Numbered from the stretch's first letter, positions 19,190-28,852 are shown. The stretch: DNA of 64,000 nucleotides from Psychrobacter immobilis (GCF_904846285.1 NZ_CAJHAD010000012.1:1-64000), one strand, 5' to 3'. The notes: generated by a model from the sequence alone, not told the origin. A program made the numbers and translations.

Positions 19190-19343
19190 ACATAGCAGGC
19201 TAAGCAGATATATCTTAGGTCGATGATTGGCGTTATGGGTGACAAGGGGTGTAAAATAGGCAACGCTTAGCTTGCTTAGTTATTGACTAATTGTTTTTGC
19301 TAGCTAATGCGCCCCACTCACCCCTTTGCTCTATCAAGCTGTG

Positions 19344-20483
19344 ATGACTCCTATGACAAACTTAACCTCGCTTAGCGCTGCTAACCCATCAATGAAACCC
19401 GCCTTTCTGTCTGTGATTGCTATCGGCTCCGTACTTGCTCTTAGCGCTTGCCAGCAAAAGACTGATTATAACAATCTCAGCGGCGAGACCATGGGCACCA
19501 GCTACCATATCAGTTATCAATTGCCTAAAGGCGCTGATGAAGCTGCCATACAAGCCGCCATCGATAAGCGCCTGCAAGACATCAATGACAGCATGTCCAC
19601 TTATCAAGCGGACTCTACCATTTCTAAATTCAACCAATTAGATAAAGATACCCCTATTGCTATCGACGCCGATTTCAGCCATGTCTTAGAAGCGTCTAGG
19701 CAAGTCTATGAGCTATCGGGCGGCGCGTTTGATCCTACGGTGATGCCATTGATTGAAACCTGGGGTTTTGGCAGTACCATGACGGTTGAGCGCTTACAAA
19801 GTCCACCGACGGCGCTTGAGATTGCACAAGCAAAAGCATTGGTCGACTTTAAAAGCGTGATACAAAAAGACCAAAGCATTTATAAAACCAAAGATGGCGT
19901 AGAGCTTGATTTTTCGGCGGTGGCTAAAGGCTATGGCGTTGACGTTATCGCCGATGTACTCAGAGATGACTATCAGATTCGCAATTATATGGTTGAGATT
20001 GGCGGTGAAGTCGCGACCTCTGGCGTCAGTGCTCAGCAGCAACCGTGGCAAATTGCGATTGACGCGCCCATCGAAGGCAGCACAGTAAGCGCACGCCAAA
20101 CCATGGCAGTGATTCGTCAGCCTATTAATAATGGCACTACTATGTCGCTTGCAACCTCTGGCAATTATCGCAATTCCGTCGTTTTTGATGGTAAGCACTA
20201 CAGTCATACTATCGACCCGACGACAGGCGAACCAATTGTGGGCGGTGCGCCCTCAGTAACCGTTGCTGCAGAAACAGTTGCGCTGGCTGATGCTTGGGCA
20301 ACTGCCTTAACCGCCATGCCTTATGAAAAAGCGCTAGCAACCGCCAAAGAGCACAATATCTCTGCTTTATTTGTCATTTTGGCTAAAGCCGTTACAGCAG
20401 ATACCGCTACCGACAGTATTGATGATTGGCAAGTGGTAGAAACTCCTGCGATGAAAACCCTGCGGGCTGATAAAAAGTCTTAA
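19344..20483 (+). CDS. apbE: FAD:protein FMN transferase (lipoprotein)
   Basis: Transfers FMN from FAD to the Thr of Dxx(S/T)GAT motifs, here very probably those of NqrB and NqrC. Hallmarks: GETMGTSYHI, GGAFDPTVMPL, LDFSAVAKGYGVD, YMVEIGGEV, and YSHTIDPTTGEPI with the Mg2+/flavin site. The segment MKPAFLSVIAIGSVLALSAC is a lipoprotein signal with the lipidated Cys in LSAC, fitting a periplasm-facing anchored enzyme. The start is uncertain: ATGs at 19344, 19353 and 19392 are in frame and none has a clear ribosome site; 19392 would start exactly at the signal peptide. The ApbE-NqrB/NqrC link is established for the family; neighbourhood supports it. Confidence 0.93.
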   Translation: MTPMTNLTSLSAANPSMKPAFLSVIAIGSVLALSACQQKTDYNNLSGETMGTSYHISYQLPKGADEAAIQAAIDKRLQDINDSMSTYQADSTISKFNQLDKDTPIAIDADFSHVLEASRQVYELSGGAFDPTVMPLIETWGFGSTMTVERLQSPPTALEIAQAKALVDFKSVIQKDQSIYKTKDGVELDFSAVAKGYGVDVIADVLRDDYQIRNYMVEIGGEVATSGVSAQQQPWQIAIDAPIEGSTVSARQTMAVIRQPINNGTTMSLATSGNYRNSVVFDGKHYSHTIDPTTGEPIVGGAPSVTVAAETVALADAWATALTAMPYEKALATAKEHNISALFVILAKAVTADTATDSIDDWQVVETPAMKTLRADKKS

Positions 20484-20540
20484 TATCAAAAGCCTAGGCT
20501 TTAATGTACCTGCTAAGCACAAACGAGCAAGGCGAATTTT

Positions 20541-20549
20541 TGCTATACT
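20541..20549 (+). promoter_or_regulatory. Candidate nqrM promoter (extended -10)
   Basis: TGCTATACT matches an extended -10 element and lies in the apbE-nqrM gap, about 57 bases before the nqrM start. No convincing -35 box. Confidence 0.4.
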
Positions 20550-20605
20550 ATAAGCAAGTTATCGAATAGATGACTGTCCCATATTTTAAACGAGAGGTTC
20601 CCTCT

Positions 20606-20851
20606 ATGCTTAACCAATTGCTTCCTATGCTTGCCATTACCTTTACCGTCTTCATGCTGTTTTTTATCTTCATGGGCATCGGTTATATGGTCAAGAAAAA
20701 GCCGCTTAGAGGCTCTTGCGGTGGTGTGGCGAAATTGATGGGCGACGAACACTGCTCATTTTGTGGTAATGACCCCAACAAGTGCGATTCACTGGTCGAC
20801 CAACAGCAAGAAATCGCGCTTAAGGCGGCCCAACTAGGTAAGTCTGTCTAA
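20606..20851 (+). CDS. nqrM: Na+-NQR maturation protein NqrM
   Basis: 81-residue protein with an N-terminal membrane helix (about 5-28) and a cysteine cluster in GSCGG, HCSFCG and NKC. Such proteins (formerly DUF539) are needed to assemble Na+-NQR and are thought to deliver iron to the NqrD/NqrE centre. The start at 20606 is preferred, with GAGAGG about nine bases upstream; an earlier in-frame ATG at 20570 would add an unlikely soluble leader before the helix. Position after apbE completes the pump-assembly cluster. Confidence 0.93.
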   Translation: MLNQLLPMLAITFTVFMLFFIFMGIGYMVKKKPLRGSCGGVAKLMGDEHCSFCGNDPNKCDSLVDQQQEIALKAAQLGKSV

Positions 20852-21242
20852 ACGCCTTATTTGTTACCATACGCTGGTAGCATTCACCTAACATCTGTTC
20901 CTATAATAGCGTCTAGTCCTTTGTAATTAATATTGCAAGCTAACAGTGACTGACGCTATTTTTTTATGCGCTTAACGTTTATAGCTTAGTATTGGTATAG
21001 AAGGCTTTTTATAAGCAAAAAATCAAAGCCATTATTCATATATTAAGTTTGCCCTGCTCGATAGAACAACCATTACATATGGCTTGCTTTCGGAAAGCGT
21101 TTTTATATTCTGAACTCTTACATTCTAATCTATTGTCTCAATCACCTTTTGGGTGACGTACTCTGGTGTTATTTTATAAGCTATGGTGCGCCTGCGCTTT
21201 TTAATGACGTGTCCTTTTTCTTATGCTGATAGTCGTGCTGCT
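20852..21242. other. nqrM-MFS intergenic region
   Basis: About 390 bases without a credible gene. It holds the nqrM terminator, a small GCTTT/AAAGC hairpin followed by GTTTTTA (21086-21104) that may be a second terminator, and A/T-rich sequence before the MFS gene. No strong promoter is evident. Confidence 0.45.
20905..20965 (+). terminator. Terminator after nqrM
   Basis: AATAGCGTC (20905-20913) pairs with GACGCTATT (20952-20960), continued by AGTC/GACT after a one-base bulge, then a T-run to 20965. The loop is long. Confidence 0.65.
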
Positions 21243-22529
21243 ATGTCTACCTCTCCTAATGTGCAAAATGATTTGCCGCTCCATTCTTCCGAGTCTCAGT
21301 CGGGTGCGCCGTCAAACTTTAAGCTGCCCTCTTCACGCTTTACGTTTTGGCTAGTGCTCTGTGCCATGATTTTATTGGCGACCAATATGCGCTCGCCAAT
21401 TGTGGCGCTGGGTTCTATTGCGCCGGTAGTTCAAGGAGCGCTCAATATCTCCGAAACCCAAATCGGTTGGCTTGGCGCAGTGCCAATGCTGACTTTTGCC
21501 CTTGGGGCTTTTATTTCGCCAGCGATTGGTAAGCGTTTTGGGCTTGAAAACACTCTGATTGCGATGATTGCCCTCTTAACGACGGGCATGATTATTCGTA
21601 GCCTTATCCCCACTTGGATTGGCTTTTTAGGTGGCACATTACTGCTGACGTTGGCCATTGGTTTTGCCAATACCCTTGCTGCACCTGTGATTAAGCAGCG
21701 AACACCAAATCACATTCCTTTGATTACGGGATTATTCAGTCTGACTATGACCGTGTCGGCAGGGATTGTCGCAGGCGTGGTCTTGCCATTATCCGAACAA
21801 GTTGGCTGGCAATGGGCACTTGGTGGTTGGTCAATTTTAGGCGTGTTTGCCTTAATTATTTGGGTGCTGCTACGACTGCGTTTGGGCTCGTCAAATCATC
21901 AGCCAGTTGTACCGCTTGCTGAAGGCGTAAAAGCCCCGTCACCCATCTCCATGTGGCGCACGCCTTTTGCTTGGCAAATTGCGGTTTTCATGGGCTTACA
22001 GTCGCTGCTTTTTTATACCGTTGCCAGTTTTTTACCCTCGATTTGGCTCAGTAAAGGACTATCGGCGGTAAGCGCGGGGCAGATGAACTCGGTATTCCAG
22101 TTTATGGCACCGGTAGCGATTTTAAGCTTAACTTGGCTGGTCAATCGTGGACGCCCTATTCAGGCGTTGGCGGTATTTGCTGCCGTCTTAAACATGATTG
22201 GCATTTTAGGAGTCAGCTATTTATCAGCTGATTTGGCGTGGTTATGGTCGGCGCTGATGGGCATTGGTTGTTCAGCGATTTTTACCTTAAGTATGATGCT
22301 GTTTTCGATGCGGACTTATACTGCCAATCAATCAAGCGAGCTGTCGGGCATGGCGCAAGCAGTCGGTTATCTGATTGCGTTCTTTGGTCCGCTAGGTACC
22401 GGCTGGTTGCATGAAGCAACGGACAGCTGGGATTTGCCCTTATTCATCATGTTGGTTTTGATGGTGTTAAACGTGGGTTTTGCATGGATGGTCAGCCGTC
22501 CAGTAATGGTCGATGGTAAGAAGGTTTAA
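21243..22529 (+). CDS. MFS transporter, CynX/NimT-like
   Basis: 428 residues with about twelve membrane helices in the cytoplasmic membrane. The start of helix 1 (LLATNMRSPIVALGSIAPVV) and the following ISETQIGWLGAVPMLTFALGAFISPAIGKRFG resemble the CynX/NimT branch of the major facilitator superfamily, whose members move cyanate, nitroimidazoles or other small molecules. The substrate is unknown. The start at 21243 (MSTSPN) gives an ordinary hydrophilic leader; an ATG at 21183 in the same frame would add 20 odd residues. Neither has a clear ribosome site. It stands alone. Confidence 0.8.
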   Translation: MSTSPNVQNDLPLHSSESQSGAPSNFKLPSSRFTFWLVLCAMILLATNMRSPIVALGSIAPVVQGALNISETQIGWLGAVPMLTFALGAFISPAIGKRFGLENTLIAMIALLTTGMIIRSLIPTWIGFLGGTLLLTLAIGFANTLAAPVIKQRTPNHIPLITGLFSLTMTVSAGIVAGVVLPLSEQVGWQWALGGWSILGVFALIIWVLLRLRLGSSNHQPVVPLAEGVKAPSPISMWRTPFAWQIAVFMGLQSLLFYTVASFLPSIWLSKGLSAVSAGQMNSVFQFMAPVAILSLTWLVNRGRPIQALAVFAAVLNMIGILGVSYLSADLAWLWSALMGIGCSAIFTLSMMLFSMRTYTANQSSELSGMAQAVGYLIAFFGPLGTGWLHEATDSWDLPLFIMLVLMVLNVGFAWMVSRPVMVDGKKV

Positions 22530-22603
22530 TTTTTACCGTTAATGTCAACTGACAGACAGGCAATACCGTTAACTGTCGCGCCATATTGCTCATAAGCTTA
22601 GTT

Positions 22604-22612
22604 TGCTACACT
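22604..22612 (+). promoter_or_regulatory. Candidate tesA promoter (extended -10)
   Basis: TGCTACACT, an extended -10 with one weaker base, 30 bases before the tesA-like start. No clear -35 box. Confidence 0.35.
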
Positions 22613-22641
22613 GGTTTGATTGTAAATAGGACAGCAAAATT

Positions 22642-23457
22642 ATGATAAATATCTCTTCTTATTTGACTAAACCTTTAATAATAGCGGCAGCATTAGCCGT
22701 TACCCTTGTGGTTAGCGGCTGTCAAAAAGAGCCTGATAGCAATACGGCTGATGATAGTACGCAAACTACCAGCACTCAAAGCACTAGCGCCCAAACTAAT
22801 GAAACTCAGAAAATAACAGAGGCAACTGAGCAGCAGCAAGCGCCATTAACAATATTGGCATTGGGCGATTCATTAACCGAAGGGTTGGGCGTCGATAACG
22901 ATGCCAATTATCCCGCGCAGCTAGAAGCACGTTTAAAAGAGCTTGGCTATAAAAATGTCAAAGTAGTCAATTCAGGCTTAAGCGGTGAAACCAGTACGGG
23001 CCTCGTCAATCGCTTAGATTGGGTTTTGCAAACCAAGCCTGATATTACGATTTTGACTGTTGGTGCCAATGACGCCATCCGCGGTATTGATGTAGCAACG
23101 GTCGAAGCCAATATTCGCACCGCTGTTAAACGCCTGCAGGATAATGGTAGCGAGGTTATCTTAGGTGGCATGCAGATTTATGACAACCTTGGCTCGGACT
23201 ATGTAGAGTCGTTTGCCGCGATATACCCAAGAGTGGCTAAAGATATGAATGTGACGCTGATTCCTTTCTTTTTAGATGGTGTGGGCGGCGACCCTAAGCT
23301 CAACCAAGCCGATGCGATTCATCCAACCAAAGAAGGCTATACTATTATCGTTAATGATAATATTTTGCCAATTTTACAGCCTAAAATTGAAAAGTTAGAA
23401 GCTAATCACGCCAATACAGCAACGAAATCTAGCACACCTACTGAGACTACCCAATGA
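22642..23457 (+). CDS. tesA: Arylesterase / lysophospholipase L1-like lipoprotein (TesA family)
   Basis: SGNH-fold hydrolase, 271 residues. It has a lipoprotein signal (hydrophobic run ending VVSGC, lipid Cys near residue 27), a Thr/Gln/Ser-rich linker, then the family blocks: GDSLTEGLG (catalytic Ser), NSGLSGETS, TVGANDAIRG and DAIHPTKEGY (catalytic Asp and His). Family members hydrolyse aryl esters, acyl-CoA and lysophospholipids in the periplasm. E. coli TesA is a soluble periplasmic enzyme, so lipid anchoring is a difference. The ATGA overlap with the next gene places it first in a tesA-ybbA-ybbP operon. Confidence 0.9.
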   Translation: MINISSYLTKPLIIAAALAVTLVVSGCQKEPDSNTADDSTQTTSTQSTSAQTNETQKITEATEQQQAPLTILALGDSLTEGLGVDNDANYPAQLEARLKELGYKNVKVVNSGLSGETSTGLVNRLDWVLQTKPDITILTVGANDAIRGIDVATVEANIRTAVKRLQDNGSEVILGGMQIYDNLGSDYVESFAAIYPRVAKDMNVTLIPFFLDGVGGDPKLNQADAIHPTKEGYTIIVNDNILPILQPKIEKLEANHANTATKSSTPTETTQ

Positions 23458-24137
23458 CCGCTACACCCAATAACAAAGCACTACTTACCGCCTCCAAGCT
23501 GAATAAAACCGTGCAAGTCGGTGAGCAAAAGCTATCTATCATCAAAGACGTCGATATATATGTCAATGCGGGCGAGTTTGTGGTCATTATGGGTAAATCT
23601 GGCTCCGGTAAATCTACCTTGTTAGGTCTATTAGCGGCGTTAGATTATCCTGATAGTGGCTCGGTTGAGTTAGCGGGACAAACGTTAAGCAGCCTTGATG
23701 AAGATGCGCTGGCAGTCATTCGTCAACGCGATATGGGCTTTGTCTTTCAGTCGTTTCATCTATTACCGACATTGACGGTAGCAGAAAATATTGCTTTTCC
23801 GCTTGATATCGCCCGTCGTCCGAATAAAGCACGGGTAAATGAGCTGATTGAAGCGGTTGATTTGGGGCATAGGCGTGATAGCTTACCCAATCAATTATCA
23901 GGTGGTGAGCAGCAGCGTACTGCCGTTGCGCGCGCCTTGGTTTCGCAGCCAAAAATCGTCTTTGCCGATGAACCAACCGGTAACTTAGATGAGCAAAATG
24001 CCAATCAAGTGATGCAGCTACTATTAGATTTACGCCAGCAAGTTGGCTCGGCATTGGTTGTTGTGACCCATGATGCCGCGCTGGCGGAGATGGCAGATCG
24101 GGTTATTACTATGCACGACGGGCGGATTATTTCTTGA
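23454..24137 (+). CDS. ybbA: ABC transporter ATP-binding protein, YbbA/LolD-like
   Basis: 227-residue ATPase with Walker A (GKSGSGKST), Q-loop, signature LSGGEQQR, Walker B (IVFADEPT) and the switch His in VVTHDA. It belongs to the MacB/LolD group that powers FtsX-type permeases. It overlaps tesA by ATGA and the permease gene by one base, so the three proteins are expected in fixed ratio. In E. coli ybbA-ybbP lies beside tesA, divergently; here all are collinear. Confidence 0.92.
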   Translation: MTATPNNKALLTASKLNKTVQVGEQKLSIIKDVDIYVNAGEFVVIMGKSGSGKSTLLGLLAALDYPDSGSVELAGQTLSSLDEDALAVIRQRDMGFVFQSFHLLPTLTVAENIAFPLDIARRPNKARVNELIEAVDLGHRRDSLPNQLSGGEQQRTAVARALVSQPKIVFADEPTGNLDEQNANQVMQLLLDLRQQVGSALVVVTHDAALAEMADRVITMHDGRIIS

Positions 24138-26824
24138 TGAATAACTTAAAGAATAATAAGCAAACAGAGAAACATTCAGCCATCGATGCTACTGCTACGA
24201 CTGATACTCACATGGCAAAAGAGTCAGATTATACTAGCGGTATCATGCGCCAGCTGTTTAGCAGTATTTTGAGTTTGCCAATATTGGGTTTACAAGGATT
24301 GGGCGCACAAGCCTTAAGTCGTAGCTGGTGGCAACGCTGGATTTATCCGCTATTATTTTTATTGACGCTAACGTTATCGCTTGCAACCTACTTGACCCTC
24401 GACTCCGTGCAGCAATCGGTTAATACTTATATCAATGATAATCAGCGCGCGCTCGTTGGCGGCGATTTAATATTAAACAGCAAGCAAGAGTGGCCAAGCG
24501 AAGTATTAACACAGGTAGAGACGGTTACTGATACACAAATAGTATATGACTATCAGTTTAGCGCGATGGTTGTGACCGATGAGCAAACCTTGCTTGCCAG
24601 CGTCAAAGCCGTCTCTCCGGCTTATCCGTTATATGGGGAAGCCAAGCTTGCTTCAGGGCAACCGTTATGGGAGCAATTAAGCGCTGATAATGTTGTCGTC
24701 GCACCAGAAGTCCTGAACAGCTTAAACGCCAGTGTCGGTGACCAAATCACCATTGGTGATGCTGAATTTACCATTAGCGACGTGCTGACCAAAGAGCCTG
24801 ACCGTCCATTGACCGCATTTGGTTTTGGCGGGCGGGTTTTGATGCATCAAGATGCGCTCGCAGCGACCAATTTATTGGGACAGCGTAGCCGCATTAATTA
24901 TCGTATTGAACTGGCTGGCGAGCCTGAATTAATGGCCGTGCAGCGTGATAAACTCACGCAAATACTAAGCAATTACCCTGATATCGAGCTCTCTGATGCA
25001 GAATCAGCAGATACCTCTGTCTCGCGTATTTCTGATAATGTATTGATGTTCTTAAAGCTGCTCGTCATTGCCGTGCTCTTGTTATCTGCGGTAGCGATGT
25101 ATGGCGTCATTACGGCTTTTGTGACCAAGCAGCAGTCTAGTAACGCCATTCGCTTAGCATTGGGTGAACCGCTCAAGTCGCTGAAACGCAGCTACTATCA
25201 GCTTTTGATTGTTACCACTATCATCGCCTGTATTGCCGCAGTTATCGTCAGTTTTGGCTTACTTAAAGTCGGTCAGCCGTATCTGATTGCTATCTTGCCT
25301 GCTGATGTTGGTCTAGCTATCAATCCTATCAGTGCCATTAAAACCATTATTATCGCTTTAGTGCTGACCCTACTGATTGCTCAGCGTGGTTTAAGCACAC
25401 TAAGTACGACCAAGCCTGCTACTTTACTCAATCAAGGAGCAAGCACAAACTCGCAAAATATGCCTTGGTATCAACGCTTGCCATTATTATGGTATGGGTT
25501 GATGCTAATCGGGCTTTATGCGTTTTTTGCTTATGAAGTCAATTCTCTGATACTAGGTGCGCAGCTCTTGATAGGCTTGACTGCCTTCGTAGCGATATTT
25601 TGGCTATTGGCGCGCGGTTGGTTATGGCTACTGACTAATTTTGCCAAACATTCTAATATCAGCTGGATGCAGCGTATTGCTATCCATAACCTTGCCCGTA
25701 AAGGCAATCAATCAGCATTATTTTTTGTCACTTTATCGCTGTCAGTGGCGGTCTTAACCTTGATTACTACGCTTAATCATAGTATCAATGCGCAGTTTAT
25801 TAATGCGTATCCTGAAGATGCGCCCAATTTATTTTTGCTCGATATTCAAAGTGATCAGCATGATGAGATTAATAACATCATTGCTGCACCTGTGAGCTAT
25901 TATCCTGTCATTCGTGCGCGCGTCGTCACTGCTAATGATGTGCCTGTGCAAGATATCGAACCTGCCGACGGCTTTGATGAACCGACGCGCGTCTTTAATT
26001 TAAGCTACGCCGATACGGTGATGGATACTGAATTCATTACTGATGCTGCAGAAGACAATAAACTTTATACCCCTATTAAGACTGCAGATAATGAGCCAGC
26101 GCAAACCGTTGCCCCATTATCGATTTTGGATACTGCTGCCAGCTTGCTAAACGTCGGCATGGGTGATCAAGTGCGCTTTAATATCCAAGGAATTGAGATC
26201 GTTGGGCAAATCACCAGTATTCGCTCGCGCTATGAGAAAGGACCCAGTCCCTACTTTTACTTCTTATTTGAGCCAGCAGTTCTCTCCGCCGCTCCGCAAA
26301 TCCAATTTGCCACTGCCCACGTCGCAGCAGAGGATATTCCAAAGCTCCAAGGTCAGTTAGTACGCGAGTTTCCTGCGGTAACGACCATCGACGGTACGGC
26401 AATTGCGCAGCAAGTCCAAGAGTTGGTCGTGCAAATGAGCCGCTTGGTTTATGTCTTCACCTTACTGGCATTGCTGACGGGTATTATGGTTTTGATTAGC
26501 TCGCTACTCTCCACCTCACAAGATCGCATGGCGGATAGTGCTTCATTTAGGCTGCTCGGTATGCAAAAGCGCGACTTATATATGCTAAATATCTTAGAGC
26601 TTGGCATACTTGGCATTAGTGCCGCTTTATTTGCGGTAATTATCGCTAATATCGGGGCGTGGGCTGCTATTACCCAATGGTTTAATCTGCGCTTTAGTGT
26701 GCCATGGGTTAGCTTAGGCATCGGCGGTGTGGCGTTAATTGCGTTGTTGTTCGCTATCGCTATTATTTATGTGCGCTTAGTGATTGGGCGCGGGATTATG
26801 GCGAGGGTACGGGCGATGATATAA
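24137..26824 (+). CDS. ybbP: FtsX-family ABC permease, YbbP-like
   Basis: Large permease of about 895 residues in the cytoplasmic membrane. It has an unusual ~65-residue hydrophilic N-terminus, a first helix (about 68-90), a big periplasmic domain, FtsX helices around 300-420, more helices (about 450-500 and 530-555), a second periplasmic domain, and final FtsX helices from about 770. The two-module layout is typical of YbbP. The start is taken as the ATG at 24137, which shares one base with the ybbA stop; a TTG at 24134 is possible. The transported substrate is unknown; lipid or lipoprotein handling is suspected for the group. Confidence 0.9.
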   Translation: MNNLKNNKQTEKHSAIDATATTDTHMAKESDYTSGIMRQLFSSILSLPILGLQGLGAQALSRSWWQRWIYPLLFLLTLTLSLATYLTLDSVQQSVNTYINDNQRALVGGDLILNSKQEWPSEVLTQVETVTDTQIVYDYQFSAMVVTDEQTLLASVKAVSPAYPLYGEAKLASGQPLWEQLSADNVVVAPEVLNSLNASVGDQITIGDAEFTISDVLTKEPDRPLTAFGFGGRVLMHQDALAATNLLGQRSRINYRIELAGEPELMAVQRDKLTQILSNYPDIELSDAESADTSVSRISDNVLMFLKLLVIAVLLLSAVAMYGVITAFVTKQQSSNAIRLALGEPLKSLKRSYYQLLIVTTIIACIAAVIVSFGLLKVGQPYLIAILPADVGLAINPISAIKTIIIALVLTLLIAQRGLSTLSTTKPATLLNQGASTNSQNMPWYQRLPLLWYGLMLIGLYAFFAYEVNSLILGAQLLIGLTAFVAIFWLLARGWLWLLTNFAKHSNISWMQRIAIHNLARKGNQSALFFVTLSLSVAVLTLITTLNHSINAQFINAYPEDAPNLFLLDIQSDQHDEINNIIAAPVSYYPVIRARVVTANDVPVQDIEPADGFDEPTRVFNLSYADTVMDTEFITDAAEDNKLYTPIKTADNEPAQTVAPLSILDTAASLLNVGMGDQVRFNIQGIEIVGQITSIRSRYEKGPSPYFYFLFEPAVLSAAPQIQFATAHVAAEDIPKLQGQLVREFPAVTTIDGTAIAQQVQELVVQMSRLVYVFTLLALLTGIMVLISSLLSTSQDRMADSASFRLLGMQKRDLYMLNILELGILGISAALFAVIIANIGAWAAITQWFNLRFSVPWVSLGIGGVALIALLFAIAIIYVRLVIGRGIMARVRAMI

Positions 26825-26888
26825 CAGTTGATATTGTCAATGTCAGTCAGTCAGTCTTAATATTCCAGCTCGTTTAAAACTGACTATT

Positions 26889-26897
26889 TGCTATACT
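26889..26897 (+). promoter_or_regulatory. Candidate avtA promoter (extended -10)
   Basis: TGCTATACT, same element as before nqrM, 63 bases before avtA. -35 box weak. Confidence 0.45.
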
Positions 26898-26959
26898 AAT
26901 GCCCATCTCAATATTTATATACAGCTCTCATAAACCACTCATAAAAGTACGGTAACCTT

Positions 26960-28306
26960 ATGAAATTCTCAAAGTTCGGTCAAAAATTTACCCAGCCAAC
27001 TGGCATCTCACAACTGATGGATGATTTGGGCGATGCGCTAAAAAGCGATCAGCCTATCAATATGCTAGGCGGTGGTAACCCTGCCAAAATTGATGCCGTT
27101 AATGAGCTATTTTTAGAGACCTATAAAGCGCTTGGCAATGATAACGATGCCGGCGAGGCCAACAGTAGCGCTATCATTAGCATGGCAAATTATTCCAATC
27201 CGCAGGGTGATGCAGGCTTTATAGATGCTTTGGTTGGTTTCTTTAATCGTCACTATGATTGGAATTTGACCGCAGAAAATATCGCTCTGACCAATGGCTC
27301 ACAGAATGCTTTTTTCTACTTGTTTAATTTATTTGGTGGGGCTTTCGTTGATGAAAACAGCCAAAATAACGAAAATCAATCTGTCGATAAATCAATTCTA
27401 CTACCATTAACGCCTGAATATATTGGTTATAGTGACGTTCATGTCGAAGGTCAGCATTTTGCAGCCGTACTGCCACATATTGATGAAGTAACCCACAATG
27501 GCGAGGAAGGCTTTTTTAAGTATCGCGTAGATTTTGAAGCGTTAGAGAACTTGCCAGCGCTAAAAGAAGGTCGTATCGGCGCGATTTGCTGTTCGCGTCC
27601 GACCAATCCAACCGGTAATGTATTGACCGATGAGGAGATGGCGCATTTGGCCGAGATAGCCAAGCGTTATGACATACCGCTGATTATCGATAACGCCTAC
27701 GGTATGCCCTTCCCTAACATCATCTATTCAGATGCGCATTTGAACTGGGATAATAATACGATTCTTTGCTTTAGCCTGTCTAAAATTGGCTTGCCCGGTA
27801 TGCGTACCGGCATTATCGTGGCCGATGCGAAAGTCATCGAAGCGGTCAGCGCCATGAATGCGGTGGTCAATCTAGCACCGACGCGCTTTGGTGCAGCGAT
27901 TGCGACGCCATTGGTGAACGATGACCGTATCAAGCAGTTAGCTGATAATGAGATTAAACCCTTTTATCAAAAGCAAGCCACATTAGCGGTAAAGCTTTTA
28001 AAAGAAGCGTTGGGTGATTATCCATTAATGATTCATAAGCCTGAAGGCGCGATTTTCTTATGGTTATGGTTTAAAGATTTGCCGATTAACACGCTTGAGC
28101 TATATGAGCACCTTAAAGAAAAAGGCACCATCATTGTACCGAGTGAATACTTTTTCCCCGGTGTCGATGTCAGCGATTACCAGCACGCGCATGAATGTAT
28201 TCGTATGAGTATCGCCGCTGACGAACAGACCTTAATAGATGGTATTAAAGTCATTGGTGAAGTAGTGCGTGAGCTTTATGATGAGGCTAGCAGTCAGAAC
28301 GACTAA
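26960..28306 (+). CDS. avtA: Valine-pyruvate aminotransferase
   Basis: PLP-dependent fold-type I aminotransferase, 448 residues, that makes valine from 2-ketoisovalerate with alanine as donor. The N-terminus FSKFGQKFTQPTGISQLMDDLG and the LGGGNPAKID block are characteristic of AvtA. The PLP lysine lies in LCFSLSKIGLPGMRTG, and the substrate-carboxylate Arg in HECIRMSIA. ilvD, acting two enzymatic steps away in branched-chain synthesis, lies 4.5 kb downstream. The gene is monocistronic, with a strong terminator. Confidence 0.93.
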   Translation: MKFSKFGQKFTQPTGISQLMDDLGDALKSDQPINMLGGGNPAKIDAVNELFLETYKALGNDNDAGEANSSAIISMANYSNPQGDAGFIDALVGFFNRHYDWNLTAENIALTNGSQNAFFYLFNLFGGAFVDENSQNNENQSVDKSILLPLTPEYIGYSDVHVEGQHFAAVLPHIDEVTHNGEEGFFKYRVDFEALENLPALKEGRIGAICCSRPTNPTGNVLTDEEMAHLAEIAKRYDIPLIIDNAYGMPFPNIIYSDAHLNWDNNTILCFSLSKIGLPGMRTGIIVADAKVIEAVSAMNAVVNLAPTRFGAAIATPLVNDDRIKQLADNEIKPFYQKQATLAVKLLKEALGDYPLMIHKPEGAIFLWLWFKDLPINTLELYEHLKEKGTIIVPSEYFFPGVDVSDYQHAHECIRMSIAADEQTLIDGIKVIGEVVRELYDEASSQND

Positions 28307-28341
28307 GCCTTTTATTATACAAAGCGTTAAAGATAGAAATA

Positions 28342-28370
28342 AAAAACGGACTTATGAATAGTCCGTTTTT
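28342..28370. terminator. Bidirectional terminator between avtA and a minus-strand gene
   Basis: Perfect 11-bp stem (28342-28352 with 28360-28370), seven-base loop, A-tract on one side and T-tract on the other. It serves avtA and overlaps the 3' end of the convergent gene. Confidence 0.9.
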
Positions 28371-28744
28371 TTCTGTCGTTTAATCATAGGTTTGACGGTG
28401 TTGATTGACTGAAATGTCTTTGTCCATACGGTAAAGCCATAGATTATATAAGACAGCAGACAGGTATTAACAATATCATGGATACTGGCCTTTATTTCTG
28501 CAGCTTGTAACCCTGCTAGACCGAGCTCAGTAATCGTCTGGCGATTGTCTAGATATTCGCCCAGTAAGGCGATGGCGGTCACCATAATTAAAGCGATAAA
28601 CGCCCTGACGCTGTATTTTTTGAAAATTGGACGTAGCAAGATTAAACTTAATAGGTAGACGCTGATGCCCACATAAATATGTAAGGCGTCTTTGTCTAAT
28701 CCTGTGGCATCCACGACACCGTTTTTAAAGAGATAAAAATCCAC
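28352..28744 (-). CDS. Hypothetical inner-membrane protein
   Basis: About 130 residues with three likely membrane helices (IYVGISVYLLSLILL, AFIALIMVTAIALLGEYLD and the DIVNTCLLSYIIYGFTVW region) and a basic C-terminus. The GTG at 28744 gives MDFYLFKNGVV and has a GGA eight bases upstream; an ATG at 28798 would add 18 residues ahead of it. I recognise the general pattern of small membrane proteins with a KDALHIYVG motif but cannot assign a function. It converges on avtA and shares its terminator. Confidence 0.6.
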   Translation of the reverse strand: MDFYLFKNGVVDATGLDKDALHIYVGISVYLLSLILLRPIFKKYSVRAFIALIMVTAIALLGEYLDNRQTITELGLAGLQAAEIKASIHDIVNTCLLSYIIYGFTVWTKTFQSINTVKPMIKRQKKTDYS

Positions 28745-28817
28745 GATTTTATTCCGCGTATAAGAGATAGAAAATAACTGAGTATAAATGAAAAACAACT
28801 AATTATATATTGAGAAT

Positions 28818-28852
28818 AAAAAAGGTAGATTAAGCATTTGCTAACCTACCTT
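28818..28852 (-). terminator. Terminator after hisH
   Basis: On the minus strand AAGGTAG pairs with CTACCTT (28846-28852 and 28822-28828), followed by T-rich sequence. It lies 45 bases beyond the hisH stop. Confidence 0.65.
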
